Assembly: GCA_013396915.1 (NCBI GenBank)
Contig: VWZL01000187.1
Coordinates: forward strand, 160,090-224,089
Reading direction: 5' to 3'
DNA from: Stercorarius parasiticus
Lineage: Eukaryota > Chordata > Aves > Charadriiformes > Stercorariidae
DNA length: 64,000 bases
Below, piece by piece: positions 1-13,100 of this stretch. The notes under the pieces are model-generated. The model worked only from the letters and a program-made list of their open reading frames with translations. It was not told where the DNA came from and did not search any database. The number at the start of each line of letters is the position of its first letter. The first letter of the stretch is position 1. The position numbers were made by a program, and so were the translations under genes.

Positions 1-270
1 GGGGGGGCGGGCGAAGTAAGCAGGAAGGAAAATTTTGTGCATCCTCTGTATTTGTACAAGTATCAGCTGGAAAATCATGGTGTATGAATAGCAGCAATTA
101 GCAGAGCACACTGAAAGTATGTGTGGAATCACTAATTGGCTCAGAGTCGGCCCATGTCTGCATCACAAGTAACCCTGCTGTGGCAAAAGCAGAGCATCAC
201 CATCTTGCGTGATAGCCAGGGATGATTCTGCAGGTGGTAAGTGTGAAATGTACCCAAGTCCGAAGGCTTG

Positions 271-276
271 AATAAA
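271..276 (+). terminator. Possible plus-strand polyadenylation signal
   Basis: AATAAA is followed by GTCTGAGGTGTTTGG and then a strongly GT-rich tract (about 350-410), the layout of a vertebrate 3' end. In human, RPS3A lies downstream of SH3D19 and converges on it, so the signal might end a plus-strand neighbour. No RPS3A coding sequence is visible in the first 270 bases, so the assignment is open. Confidence 0.25.
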
Positions 277-511
277 CTGTGTTAAAGCCATCCGGATTGT
301 CTGAGGTGTTTGGACTACTTGTAAAGGGATGTGATACTATTGTATTATTGGGTTGGGGTGGGGTGTTCGGTTTATTAGTTGGTTGGGTTTCTTTTCCTGT
401 TGGGTTAAATATGTAAGCTGAATAAGATCCAAAACTGTCATGTCAAATGGAAAGCTCAGCTCTCCACAGCATAAGACCAAAAAAATGCCATCATGACTTA
501 ATTATAAAAAT

Positions 512-517
512 TTTATT
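512..517 (-). terminator. Polyadenylation signal AATAAA, likely for SH3D19
   Basis: On the minus strand CCAATAAAATT is followed within about 25-50 bases by ATTTTTTTGGTC and GCTGTGG, a good U- and GU-rich downstream element. A second AATAAA at 678-683 is an alternative. Confidence 0.45.
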
Positions 518-2165
518 GGTTAAATACATTCTTAATTTATAGAGGTACCATAACAAACTTACTGGACTTAACAGAGATTTATTTAGGACACCGTTAATTG
601 TACACAGAACAAAGATATCTTCCTGAAGATATTTCCAGAGGGTGGGTCAAACAGAAAATATTTTGATAAATGAGGCTTTTATTATACTAACGTATGGGGA
701 TATAGCTGAATTTCAAGGTTACAGCTGAAATTTGCTACTATATTGCAGTTAGGACTTGTACTCCACCTCATTCTTGGTTGGGTTTTTTTGCAGATTATGT
801 ACTGTACACCGTAGGAATTTTATGTTATAATCTGTATGCAGTTTCATGGTGATACTAGGCATCAAGGCTTAAGAAAGTCCCTTCCTGTAAAAGCCAAGCA
901 TCTAACTTGCTTCAGTTTTAATAAGTACGCTGTAGTAATGCAAGCAGCCTTTAGATGGCACTCCTTGCCCTGAACGTTGGGCTTCGCTGCTCTTCCTGCC
1001 CTACATGATAGGGAGGAGATGGTTAAAGTAAAGCAGAGTGGTCTTATCTACTGACAGGCACTGACTTTAAACATTCAGTGGAAGTTACAAAAACAACTGG
1101 TCCATACACAATTATAAAAACGGGGAAGAGGAAATTGAAAAAAAAATTAGAAAAAATTCAGTTCTACTTTTGAGACTTGTATCAAAATCTTAGAAAACTG
1201 CCAGACAAACAGTAAGTAAACATCATACACTGAAGCCTCATCCACCATGACAATGATGCGGTGTCCTTGCAGGAGCTGGGTTTCTGTTTGTTGGAGTGGG
1301 CTTTGCTGGGTTCTGCTGTGCTCCCCCTGCTGTGCACACTGGAGGGTCATGAACTGTGCTGGCAGCGGTCATGGTGGAAGAAGCCTGTTTTGATAGGGTG
1401 AGCCACTGAAAGTTCATGGGTGAAGTCTCGAGTGGGGGCTTTGCAGGGATCAGGAAAGCTATCTATCTATATATTTGTTTCCTTGGATTTCTCTAGAAGG
1501 GGATGGCTGTTTTATTGGAATAAACAACAAGAACCTTTGGCATCTCCTGGTAGGAAAGCTTGGAGAGTGGGAAGGGTTGTCCCCAGAGGTGGACTTAGGT
1601 TAAAGTTTGATTCCACAGGAGTTGGGGATGGCAAAACTGAATGACAGCTGTATAAATTCTTGTGTTTCCATCTTTCTAGAATAGCATATAATTTATAATT
1701 GTTTTTTATGAAGTTAATCCCCTTCAGGAAAGTAGAAATCCAGTTCTTGGTTCATTAAAACTTAGTGTGATCTTCATCCCCCAGTGGCCTGAATGGTGTT
1801 GGTGCAGTTTAAAGATACAACACTTCACATTCATGAAGCTTCTAGAGAAGAAAAACGGAGGGCTAACGCCTGTGTCTGTATTTGAAGTACTGTGGCATAA
1901 CAGTGACTACAGAGTGAAACAGTGCTGAGGACCTCATGTGTCTGCTGCATGTTCCTTGGACTTGCTTCAGGTGAGCTCCAGTCTGCTACTGAGGCTGGAT
2001 GTGGGGGAGTCCTTTACTTCAGTTTTGGCTGTAACCTTGTGTCGGCCTGCTGTGATGGTAACCAAAAAGCAGGGCATGGGGAGGGGAGGGCCACCCTCAC
2101 CAGCTTGCTTAGATGCCAATTATTTAGATGTACCCTGATCTTTTGGATATATACTAGATATATTA

Positions 2166-2397
2166 ATATAAACTTAGATATTGGGAAGAAATTCTTTACT
2201 GTGAGGGTGGTAAGGCACTGGAACAGGTTGCCCAGAGAAGCTGTGGCTGCCCCATCCCTGGAAGTGTCCAATGCCAGGCTGGATGGGGCCTTGAGCAGCC
2301 TGGTCTAGTGGGAGGTGTCCCTGCCCGTGGCCGGGGGGTTGGAACTAGGTGATCTTCAAGGTCCCTTCCAACTCGAACCATTCCATGAATCTGTGAT
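2166..2397 (+). repeat. CR1 LINE 3' end
   Basis: Matches the CR1 3' terminal region: 'aggcactggaacaggttgcc', then 'gctgtggctgccccatccct', 'ggctggatggggcc', 'cctggtctagtgggaggtgt', 'aaggtcccttccaac', and a tail like 'ccattctatgattct'. It is 5'-truncated and antisense to SH3D19, inside its 3' UTR. Small ORFs in it are remnants or chance. Confidence 0.9.
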
Positions 2398-3998
2398 TTG
2401 TTGCTCTAATACTTGGACCTTGTATTGATAAAGTTGTAGGCAGGCACATGAGTTACGTCAAAACTATCTCTAAGTCAATCATGATGATTCTAGTTTCCAG
2501 TCTCCATCCACCACTCCACTGTTGTCCCTTTTGCAATCTGAACTTCCAAACCCACAAAGAAAAATCTTGTAAGGGTATCTTGATACCTAGTGACCGGCGC
2601 CTTTGAAGTAATGACTCATGCTAACAGCTTACTGGTTCCTTTTTGTTACATAGTACAAAAGTAATCGAATACTGTCAGCAATGAAAGAGCTAACTGCAGC
2701 ATAATTTTTTCTATTCCAGTCTGATGAAGTTTGCAGTTAATCAAGATGCATTTAACTATTTTGTCAGAAGCCAAGCATTGCAAAAAGGAATTTACTACCA
2801 GAGTTTCTTATAATGTGAAGCCACCTCAGTCATGTCTGTCTTTGTCGTTCAAGTGACACTGCTGCTTTTTATTAAATGCCTTTGTTAGAGCTTCTTGAAG
2901 TAACCTCTTGCCAGGCGTGTGTTCCTCAAGGCCTCGACAGACCATTTATAATGATGCTCAGTATAGTTGGTATGTGGTAACAAACTGAAAACTAATCCCG
3001 TGTCTGCTGAAAACTAAAACCAAGGCTGTATAATATCCTTCATGTTAAGGCTAGGAATGGTGTTACTGAAGTATGTTCCAGTGCTTGAGCGACAAATGAA
3101 ATGCAGACGGAGTGAAGACTGGCTTTCCACTTACATGAAGGGGGTGGAGGGGCAAATAGTTGGAATCGTGCAGCCACTCCATGGAGGGCATCTGAGAAAG
3201 CTCAGTAAATGCTGTCTGTCACAGCTAACTTCAGCTGGGAAAGAAGGGTACGATGGTGCTCAAAGAACAGTAGAAACATCTAAACCTGTATCTGTAAAGG
3301 ATTTTGGGGGAAGGGAGGAAGGTCTAAGAAGATTCATACCGGTTTGAATGTTATTCATTAAGAGGCAAAATACTTTTGTGACCTTCCTGTATGATCAGCT
3401 TGGGCTAAGAACAGAAGAATACTATACAAGGGTTTGCTTCTGAGTTTTCCCTCTTATCAGTACTAGATTTGATATTTTTCTACTATGAAATATCAGTTAT
3501 CTTCCTTATCCTCTAAGTCAAAAGAACAGCTGGATTCTACTGGCAATGTGGAAGTCAAGCACTAATGAAACCTGATTATCAAACTTGATCTACATACTGA
3601 GTGCTGCAATTATATCTTAAAAACAATTTTTTAAATTTGCATTAAGAAGCCCAAAGAAGCTTACTTTATGCAGACTTTGTGCATGATAAATGTAATACCA
3701 GATAGTAAACATACTAGAATGCTATTTAAGTTAAAATGGTGTTGCACCACAGTATTTCCCTCGTCGGAAGCAGCTAAAAATCCTGCTTGTATTTGCTCTC
3801 AGAGCATTCATGAAGCATGACTACATATGCTGTCACAAAAGACTAAAATGTTCTTATTTGACTTCAAGACACTAGTATGACTGTTTAGAAAAAGTAGTGC
3901 AAAACATTGATAGTCAAAACACATTGATGTCTTTGCTGTGCCTTTAGGATAGAAAACATTCTCTCCCACATGCAGGGAGTACAAAGAGAGGCAACACT

Positions 3999-4115
3999 TC
4001 ATGGTGTTTTTAAAATCTGAACAAAGTTCTTGGGAAATATCCCAGACTTTCCTTGCATCTCTCCACTCATCCAGTCCTCATCTACAGATTCCAGCTCTGT
4101 TATTGTATCGCCTGC
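3999..4115 (-). CDS. SH3D19: SH3D19 last coding exon, end of SH3 domain 5 and stop
   Basis: The coding part is 117 bases after acceptor CTCTTACAG: AGDTITELESVDEDWMSGEM, then GKSGIFPKNFVQIL and the C-terminal KTP before TGA (3999-4001). It supplies the tryptophan (residue 754) and the FPKNF element of SH3 domain 5. Human ends NYIQFLQIS, so only the last few residues differ. The exon continues as 3' UTR. Confidence 0.97.
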   Translation of the reverse strand, partial: AGDTITELESVDEDWMSGEMQGKSGIFPKNFVQILKTP

Positions 4116-7100
4116 CTGTAAGAGAAGGAGTAATGTGAGCCAGTACAGCTTACCGTGCAATGTCAATGCATACATAGCTGATGTTACTCAGAAGCAATTA
4201 TTATCAATCAAATAGAAGAGAAGTAGGATGTGGCCAGTCTTTTCTGGTGGTTACGTTTCCTTGAGGTTGTTTGCCAAAACCAGCTGAAGCTTCTCTTAAG
4301 GTAAATACTTAAAGGTATTTAAAAAATACCTTTAAAAAAGGTCTATGCTGAACAATCACTGCTGTCTGGAAGGAAAAAATAGCACTGCTGGATAGCTTTC
4401 TGTGTTGCTTAAGCTCTCCAGGTAGGTAGGTACGTTAGAGAGCTGGCTCACAAGCCCCCTGCCTTACTTGTTATTTGTGTGTATTTCTCTGCTCCGTTAT
4501 TTTCCAGCACTTAGTAATTTTCCTCTTTCCTTTAGAAACTTTCCTTTCCAAAAAAGGAAAGCAATCGTCTAAGTAGCTCCATGTGTCTGTTTAAAATAAA
4601 CTGCATCTCCTGTGTTTGATCCTTGTTCCTGTTCCCGTTGTCCTATGCCACACCCTTCATATCAAGTACTGTCATGGCCCTGGCCTCTCTTCCCCTTTTT
4701 TGATTTAAGAAATCATCTATCCTTTCAGCATTGCAAGCTGCTAATGCTGAAACTAATTATTTTGCTAGTTTTAGAAGAGAAAACGGTGTGTTCCAGCTGA
4801 TAACACAATTTTGGGCCTGCTGTGGAAGTCCGCTGTTTCTCAGAAACTTGCTTTTGAGGACACAGTTACTTTTAAGTCGTGACTTTGAGTCTACAAGGGC
4901 ATGCTGTTTCTTGTTTGTGCTTCTTAATATTATCTGGACATCCAGCAAGTGTTTAATTTCTCTCCCTTGCTCCCATGGCAACTATGTATTGTGCTGCCAA
5001 ACTCAGATTTTGCTGCACTAGGTGTCCCTCAAAGGCATCGCTGCTGTAGCACTGGCACTCTTACTATTATCCTCCTTCTCACTGCTGTCTTTCTAGTTAA
5101 AAAAGAGGCTCCCTTGACCACATCAACTGGTCAAGAACTGAACGTACTGCAAAATAAGGTTTTTTTGCCTTGTCGTATTTACTGGATCAGAGAAGTTGAG
5201 GGAATTCTGCAAGTTCTCACCTCTCTTCAGTGAAGATTTCACCATTATGAAACAGAAGTGGTAAGGGCAAAAATTTTTGTAGAGAGACCATTTATCAAAT
5301 GTGTTAATACCTATGCCTGTGTGCTTTGCTCGCTCTTGTTCCAAGCCTATTTTCACAGTGGATAAATCCTATTTTTTAGCATTCTTTAGGAGCGTAAGAC
5401 CTTTTAGAAAATTGGGCTAAAAGTGGTACTTACTTTAAAGGAAAGCTCATCTTCATTTTCTCCATGAAAGTCATAAAGCGCTTTGGCTTTTCCTTTCTTC
5501 CCTCCTACAGACTGTGACAGCTCTGCCCTGGCTGCAGAACATGGACAAGACAGGTTATTTGGATTGTAGTGAAATAAATCTGTTTCTGGAGAAGTTTCCT
5601 GTCATTCTTGTGTTTTCTCCCCACTAGTGTGCTACAGGGTGTCCAGGTTGTTATTACTACTGCTACTTAGCACATTCGCTTTCCTACTGGAATAAAAACC
5701 TCTACTGCCACCGGTTCATTTTACAGTACTACCACGTTCTCATGGTTCTGCTTCTAAGAGGGCTAAAGTTAAAGTCCACTTACTTGAACTTTCCAATGGT
5801 GATATCTAATAAAAGCTGTCTTTTCCTCTTTGTACTCGAAGATGAAGTGGCACTCGGTGCATGCTATTTGCCAGTTAGGTGGAATTTATTTCCTGTCAAC
5901 TTTCACCCATGGTTTTACTTGCAAAAACTATGGGGGGAAAAATGTGATTTTCTGTGTCCTCTGTGAAGGTTTTGACTGTGTTGATTTGGGGACCAAACAG
6001 AAGCTTGAGGACAGCAAGCAGCGCTAATTCCTTGCTTCAGAAAAGGGATTACAATAGTTCTGTGCCAAGACGCAGCAGTTGTAGTTATTTACAGCTCTAC
6101 CAACTCTTTGGCTGTGTCTCAGTGTTTCTCTCTTCAGCTGAGGGAGAACCTGGTTTCCCCACACACACACCTTTTGTACCCCTAAATTCCTACTAAAGGC
6201 AGCTCAATGGGCCTCTTTTGTCTGTGCCCAAACCACCCTTTAAACATCCCAGAATCTGTACCACCTTGCAGACTACTTACTGACTAGAGCATATTGCCAT
6301 TATTAGAGAGGGTGATTCAACATCTAGTTTAGCTTTAGGATATTAAGGACTGTGGTCGTGCATAGCTTCTTAATGCGATGGAATAGTTAGGTTCTCCCAG
6401 AACTGTCATGACTGTCACAACCCAAGGAATAATGAATAGCCATCTAGTAGGAGCACTGTACCTGAGCAGGTCTGCACAAAAACTGCTGGGAAAATCCCTT
6501 CCTTTTCATTCAGTCTTCCTCTATACCACTCCGAATCTACTTGTTCCAGTATTTGGATGTAGTCTCCCTTTTTAAAGGATAAATCGTCTTTGGTTTCTGC
6601 TGTAAAATCGTGAAGCGCTTCACACCACTCTACTGAGTGTCTGTTGTTCTATTCAAGTGAACAGAAGAAATGCATTAATTTTAGATGTGTTAATGGAGCC
6701 CATAAGCTGATGGATACTGGTGAAAGCAGCTGTACCGAACACGGGTGTCCTGACTTTCTCTCATACAATAGTGTCACTGCAGATGTAGGCTAGAATGGCA
6801 TTCCAGCAATTACCACAGAATTTCATCTAGGCTCAGATGCATTCCTTTTTATCATTGGTGGCAGGGGACAGGATTAATAAATTCAAAATTAGACCACTGC
6901 AGCAATACTTAAAATAGAGCTAACAAGAATTTGCTGAAGCACAAAGGATAAAAATTTATTTATGTTAACTTGCCAGAAGCTACGAATTCAATCGGTTTAG
7001 GCCAACTGTCAGAATTCAAGATGTGCCATGCAGCATTGTGTGCTGGGGGAGTTGTGTTACATTCAGATTTCAAGTTGTGCAGCTAATCTGGCATTATAAT

Positions 7101-10100
7101 AGAAAGTCTATGTAAATCTATGAAACTGCTATGTAAATTCCAGCCCTCACCTATAAAATTTTATTACCTGAGGAAGGGAAGGAGAAACCTCCACCTTGTT
7201 CTTCAGGGCTGCTCCTGTACCTACATAAGTAAAGGACAACTTAGAAGACTAGCGATGACTATTAAAAATATTAATAATGATAGAGATTTTAGATATTCAA
7301 AGTGATTATTAAGAATAACTTCTTAAGAAGTCCTACTGTTCCTTTTGATTTTTCTTATCTGTCTTCTCTCCCTTTCTACCTTCTTCCCGCATTCATTGTC
7401 CTTTTGCACTTTTCTCCTATATGCTACCTATCTGCATGTAGTACAAAATCATGTTCTGGAAGATTTTTGCAAAGATATTCATACCTGTTCCAGGCAGATC
7501 TTCAATTATTTCCACAAAGTTCAAGGGGAAAATTCCAGATGCGCCTCTGAGCTCTCCTTTGGCCCACTCTTCATTTACATATTCTTTAAGGACAATAGTT
7601 TCACCTTCTGAAAAACTGAGCTCATCTTTCTGGTCTCCAATATATTCAAATCGTGCTACACATCTTGGGCCTCTGCACAAACAAAAGAGAAAGTTACTTT
7701 GCTTATTTATTATTATTGTCCACTTAATAATAAGCCAGCGTTGTGCAAAATATGGACTGATATCTTTACTGAAAATGGTGAAAGAATGCACTCAAGCTAC
7801 AACGGGTGGAAAAGTGGGGTCGGGCTCTGGTTCTCATCTCTGCTTTCTGAGGAGGATGAGTATGGAGTCTGGAGGAACCGGACGCAACTTCTGCATCGCA
7901 ATTCCTGCCTGTTACAGTATTTTGCATGAGACACTGTTTCTCTTCCAAACAACAACAACAAAATATCACTATTTCTGGGCTACCCGTCCCATCTAACATT
8001 TTTGCCCATATCCAACTAACTGTCCTGATATGCTTTTGTTAAGAGTTTGATGGTTTTTTGAGCTAGCATCAATTTAGATACAGTCAAACATGAGTGGGGG
8101 GTGGGTGTTGTGTATTTGTTTCAAATCCCAAATACACAGAGGTTTCATGGGGGGAAAGCTAGTTTTCATCTGCTTTGACAAACTTTATTCTGTAAAATCT
8201 ATGCCAGGCATGAGGAAATAAGTTATCTATCAAAGAAAGAACCATCAATGCATCTGATAAATTTTACATAATTTGGTATAATACTGAAAAAAAAAATTTT
8301 TTTCCTCACTTAAATAGATGTAATAATTTGATAAACTATTAAAATAAATTTCAGAAATTACTCTAAGAAAACTTGTGATTTATCAGAAATACTAGGTTAG
8401 AAAAATGTGGTAATAAGCTTTAATTTTTTCAAAACCATCATAGCATACAACCAATGTAAGAAGCTTGGCTCTGACCCCTGTCCCCCACTCATATCTTTGC
8501 AAAAGCTTCAGAACAGAGCTAGCACTTTCTGTTTCTTTCTTATTGGCAGAAGCAGCTTTTAAAAATAAAGTTTCAGTTAAGACAAGCCAAGCTGTAGCTG
8601 AAGAACAAACTCAGTGATCCCATTGATACTAGTTCCTGCCTCTGCCTGAATTTGTTTTAATTGCTGCAATGAATGATTGTGAAATACAATAAATTATCAT
8701 TGAGTAAAAATGGCATGAAAAGTTGTTCCTTGCCCACAAATCTTAGTACAAGTTGTTTGCAAATCAGAAAGGAAAGTGCTTGAAGCACATTTGATAATTT
8801 GATCTGGGGAGCTTTAGATTCACCTGTATAGTTATACGCTTTAAGGTTAGGTAGATTTCTCTACTTACAGTACAGCTATATTCCGTCCAATTTTATCTTG
8901 TTCTTTCAAATGAGTAGGAGCCCTACCAGCTTACATCTTATGAGGATACTGAAAGAAAATAACAAGGCCAGGAGCAAACAGAGGAGAGTGCAACGTTGCT
9001 GAAGTTAATCAGATTGGTTCACAGTTTCTGTAACCAATTTTCATGAAAAATTGTGGGAGATGCTCTTCTAATACAGCTCGTAAGAGGAAGGAAAGTGAGT
9101 GAAGGGGAATGTATCTATATAAACATATATTATAAAACATTTTGAAGCCAAGAAGTGAGTTCTTAGGCTTTTTTACCTGAAGGAGTCTTATTAAAACCTC
9201 ATAAACTTTCAGTTTTGACATCTTTATTTTTAAAATATATTTTGGTGAAGAAACTGTTAACCATACTAACCTCAGCACAAATAACACCTGCTTCAAAGTT
9301 ATCTTTCTTTTTCCTAGTAAATCAAGATGAAAAAGAAAATAAGAATTTATCTGACTGACTCACTTAATACATCGTGATGAACGGGGTATTTTTTTCCTGT
9401 TGCTTTCTTCTGGAACATCAATCTAATAAGACAACAAAATAAATTAAATCAATTAAATCTTCCACTTCAAACTCATGGCTACATAACTACAATAAACTTG
9501 GAACTGGTTGAAATAATCTATTTTTCAGCTAAGCATCAACTCCAGTTATGACCTCCATGTGATGCTCCATAGACACCAGACGCTATGATATATGACCATA
9601 TTAATGTAGATTTCGGTTTTGTATGCCAAATTTCTCATTTTTCTATCTCATGCAAACAAGGAGCATTATTTAATGTTTTGTTTTATGAAGCTGGTTTACT
9701 GTTTCTACCTCTGGCATGACTGATTGACAGAATATGGGACTGGATGCTACTACATGTTGTTGCATTTAGCTCCCAACTTTCAATTGGTAATTGCTTTCTG
9801 TTATTTACTAGCACAATATATCACAATAGACAAAATTATTGTTTACACATATCCTTTCAGTGCTTTGGTAGCCAGCTGTCCTCCAAACAAAAACACATCT
9901 CACAGATCTCACTGGAATTGGAGAAATATAATTTAGAAAATCAATACACGGTTATATTAAACAGACAGCATTCAAGTCCTTTATCATAAGAGGATTTTGA
10001 TTGTATTTTTGGTATGACATGAAGGATGATCTGTGAGATGTGTAAGACTACAAGACGAGAGACCCTGGCGAGGAGCTTCGGGTTACAGCTCACTATCACA

Positions 10101-13100
10101 TGAGCCAGTTCCCATAAAAATCAACAAGAATGTTTCATTAACTTATGTGAATGACTGGAGGAAATCATGCTGCCTTTTAGGACAAATAATCTTTGCAGTG
10201 CTCTTGCTAGAGGAGCTGGTATCTGTGGTGTTCTGAAGGTTCTATGGGAAGTAATAATCTAGTATTGTTAGGTGTCCAGACATCAAGCTACTACCCAGCG
10301 CAATATTGTAAAACAAACTATAGCATATTGTATAGAGACCTTGTATCAAGATCAAATCTGACATGAATAAACAGGAGAAAACACTCAGTAAGTTAGCCTC
10401 ATCTACTGCGCTCTTTTTCCTTTTTTTGTTAATTTTTCTGAAACAAAAGATTTTGCATTCACAAGGGTAGCCACCTTTTACAACTAAAATAGAAATTTAA
10501 AACATATCTTCCATAGCTCTTATGAAGTTGTATCTGTCTGTATCAATGCCAAATTTGACCCCAAATACTCATTCCATGGCTTTAACATAAAATCTTTTCT
10601 CTATTAGCCATCAGTAGAACTTTTAAATTAAATTTTTGGTCTGCGTAGAAGCAGCTAATCAATTCAGTTAACAAATCTTTCTCATGAAAGCAAATTGAGT
10701 ATTGTTCCATTACTACTACCCCCGAGTTTTTATTCTTCAGCACTTCTCAAATCTTAAAATTCTTCTCCAGTAATGCTATTACAAACCAAAGACACCCTGT
10801 GTAACACACACTGATGGTTACCAAATAACTTGGTATTGTCCATGTAGCAGCAGTGCTCATCTCTGCCAGCTGTCCCGGCTCGACACAGACTGACTGTCTT
10901 TAATGCCCAGTCACACACCTTCACTGCATCCTGGTGTCAGTTTAGCATTCCTCCGTGTCCGTATGGCTGGTGGGGATAGCCCAACGGCAATTCCTACTGC
11001 CGCTGAACGGACTTCAGTTCAGACTCAGGCTTGCAATAGATTTGACCCAGCTTTTGATGCAGTGAACCATGCTGTATCTCCTTTAAAGACGAGGCACTCA
11101 ATTAATTGCTATTGGGCTCCAAAACAGCACCTGTCTCTTGCCTGCCATTTAGTGTCAACTGTCACATTCAGTAACAGGATTGCTTTAAGCTGCTCATTTG
11201 CAACAACACAATCTCCTTGCACTGTGCCAGCACAACCATTTGTGCAGCCACTTAGCAAGCTACTTAGGCAAATTGATCCAGATGGAAAAAAATATTCTGG
11301 GAAGAAAAAAAAAAACAAACACGTTTTGTTGGGCCTGACTGCTGCTCTGACCTAAGTCACTACATGGCTACAAAAGTGGTGATTCCAGCACAGTTCAAGG
11401 GACAAGAACGTGAGAGAAGCTGGGGGGTAGGAGCGAGGCACAAAAAGCAATCATCTTACTCAGTGTTGATTCTTACATGCAGCTGTAAAAAACAATCTGC
11501 TCTGTAGACCCTAAGAAACTACCCAGGTTAACAAAGAGAATCTGGTGAAGGCCATGATTTTCTCACTTGGCTTCAAATCAACAGCCAAATAATCCCCGTA
11601 ACACAGATCGGTTGTGCCAAATCAAGCATCTTTCTAATACCATACAAACAAGATGATACGTCTTCTGTGTTGCCAAAGGGAAAAGAGATTATCTAAATAC
11701 AGAATGGAGTTAAACACGCAGGAGCTATAGTAAAATAGAACCAGAAAACCAATGCAATAGGATCTTATGTAGCAACGTGTACAAAGCCTACATACAACTA
11801 CTTTAACAAAGCTGGCAGGAAATATCCCTGTGCGATTCCCACATTTTCCTCTGTACCACTCGGTATCGATTTTCTCCAAAAGAGAAACGGTGTCTCCAGA
11901 GTGAAGGTCCAAGTCATCAGCATGCTCTGTAAGACAGCATCATTTCAGTTAACGGTAGCTGTCACACTCACTGATTTTCTTTAAGTAAAACCTTCTTAAT
12001 GTAAATACCACAGACAAAAGAAAAATCAGTTTTCAAAAAGTCTTAAATTATACTTGATAAACCAGTTAGCTTTAACTAAAAAACTGGCCCAACTATAGCT
12101 AAACCCATGGATTTGAACAATTCTACATGCAGACCTTGCAGGCTGAGCTTCCTCATAATTTTTGAGCTCTAATTCCTAAGAAAATTCCCATTTGAAAATT
12201 TTGGAACAAAATATGCTTCCAGAATGTTCACATTTACCTACCTGCAGGAAAATCATGCAGGACTACAGCATGAGGTGCACTCGTGTCAGAAACTTTTGGA
12301 GGGTGGTTTGAATCCTGACAACAACAAATAAATCCAAGTAGTTTATAAATCATGGAAGATACTAAGAGAGATTCTCTGTTACATACTCTGAAAGTAATTT
12401 TCTGACTTTGGTCACAATGTTGTTCTTGGTATCATTGAATCACCTTTGGAGGCAACAGTTGGTGTTGGTCACACAGTTATGGGTCTCAATTCTGTATGCC
12501 TTTCGCCAGTGTAAACCACAATGCATTTCCCCAAGATCTATACTTTTGAGCCAGTAAAAGGAAGGGAAGGCATGTAACTTTTCCCAGTATAGACAACGCC
12601 TCAGCTATCTCTGTGGGTCAGAAATGTGGAGCATTGACAGCAATCCTTATTGCAAGAGTTGTGGCCAAATTTTGCACTGTTGCTTGGTACTGTGAGCCGC
12701 CAGTTACTCTTCCTTGCTCAGAGAAAACACCCCATCCCAACTCTCCCCAGCACACTCAGCAAGGGCAGCATATCTGCTGACTGCCGAGCATTTCAGAGGG
12801 GCGAGCAAGCCACTAGGCCTTTGCTTACAGGAAAATAACACCAAGGAGAAATGACAATTTTGTTGTGGAATCTTTATAAAGGGAAATTATTTTCAAAATG
12901 ATAAGCTTTCTTCTCTATCCCACCTACTAGGAATTTTTAGACTGTACTGATGACAACCACTCTGCGTGAATTACATTCGAAGTAATTCATTGCATACAAA
13001 AAGCCCAACCAAAAAAGCCCAACATGGAAAAAGATAAGGCAAGAATAATACTAATTACAACAGATAACAACAAATTGCATAAAAATCTATTTCAGCCATG

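Larger units (their letters stand above)
490..3998 (-). other. SH3D19: SH3D19 3' UTR (extent inferred)
   Basis: Sequence downstream of the stop has no further coding exon in phase and no convincing splice site. The best cleavage site lies near 490-500, after the AATAAA at 512-517 with a T- and GT-rich element beyond it. Another signal (AATAAA at 678-683) could give a slightly shorter UTR. A CR1 fragment lies inside it in antisense. The small ORFs here show no family resemblance. Confidence 0.5.

Noticed and set aside
1..300. Last exon of RPS3A or a C/D snoRNA of its introns
   Set aside because: The expected C-terminal coding sequence was not found and C and D boxes were not convincing.
2196..2381. 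ORFs on both strands in the CR1 copies at 2166 and 33031
   Set aside because: They are produced by the CR1 3' repeat and recur in both copies; not host genes.
7451..7996. Plus-strand 181-codon ORF
   Set aside because: It overlaps SH3D19 exon 15 and its flanking intron in antisense; the coding signal belongs to the minus strand.
10903..11355. Plus-strand 150-codon ORF in an intron
   Set aside because: No recognisable domain, low-complexity lysine end, no supporting splice or promoter signals.
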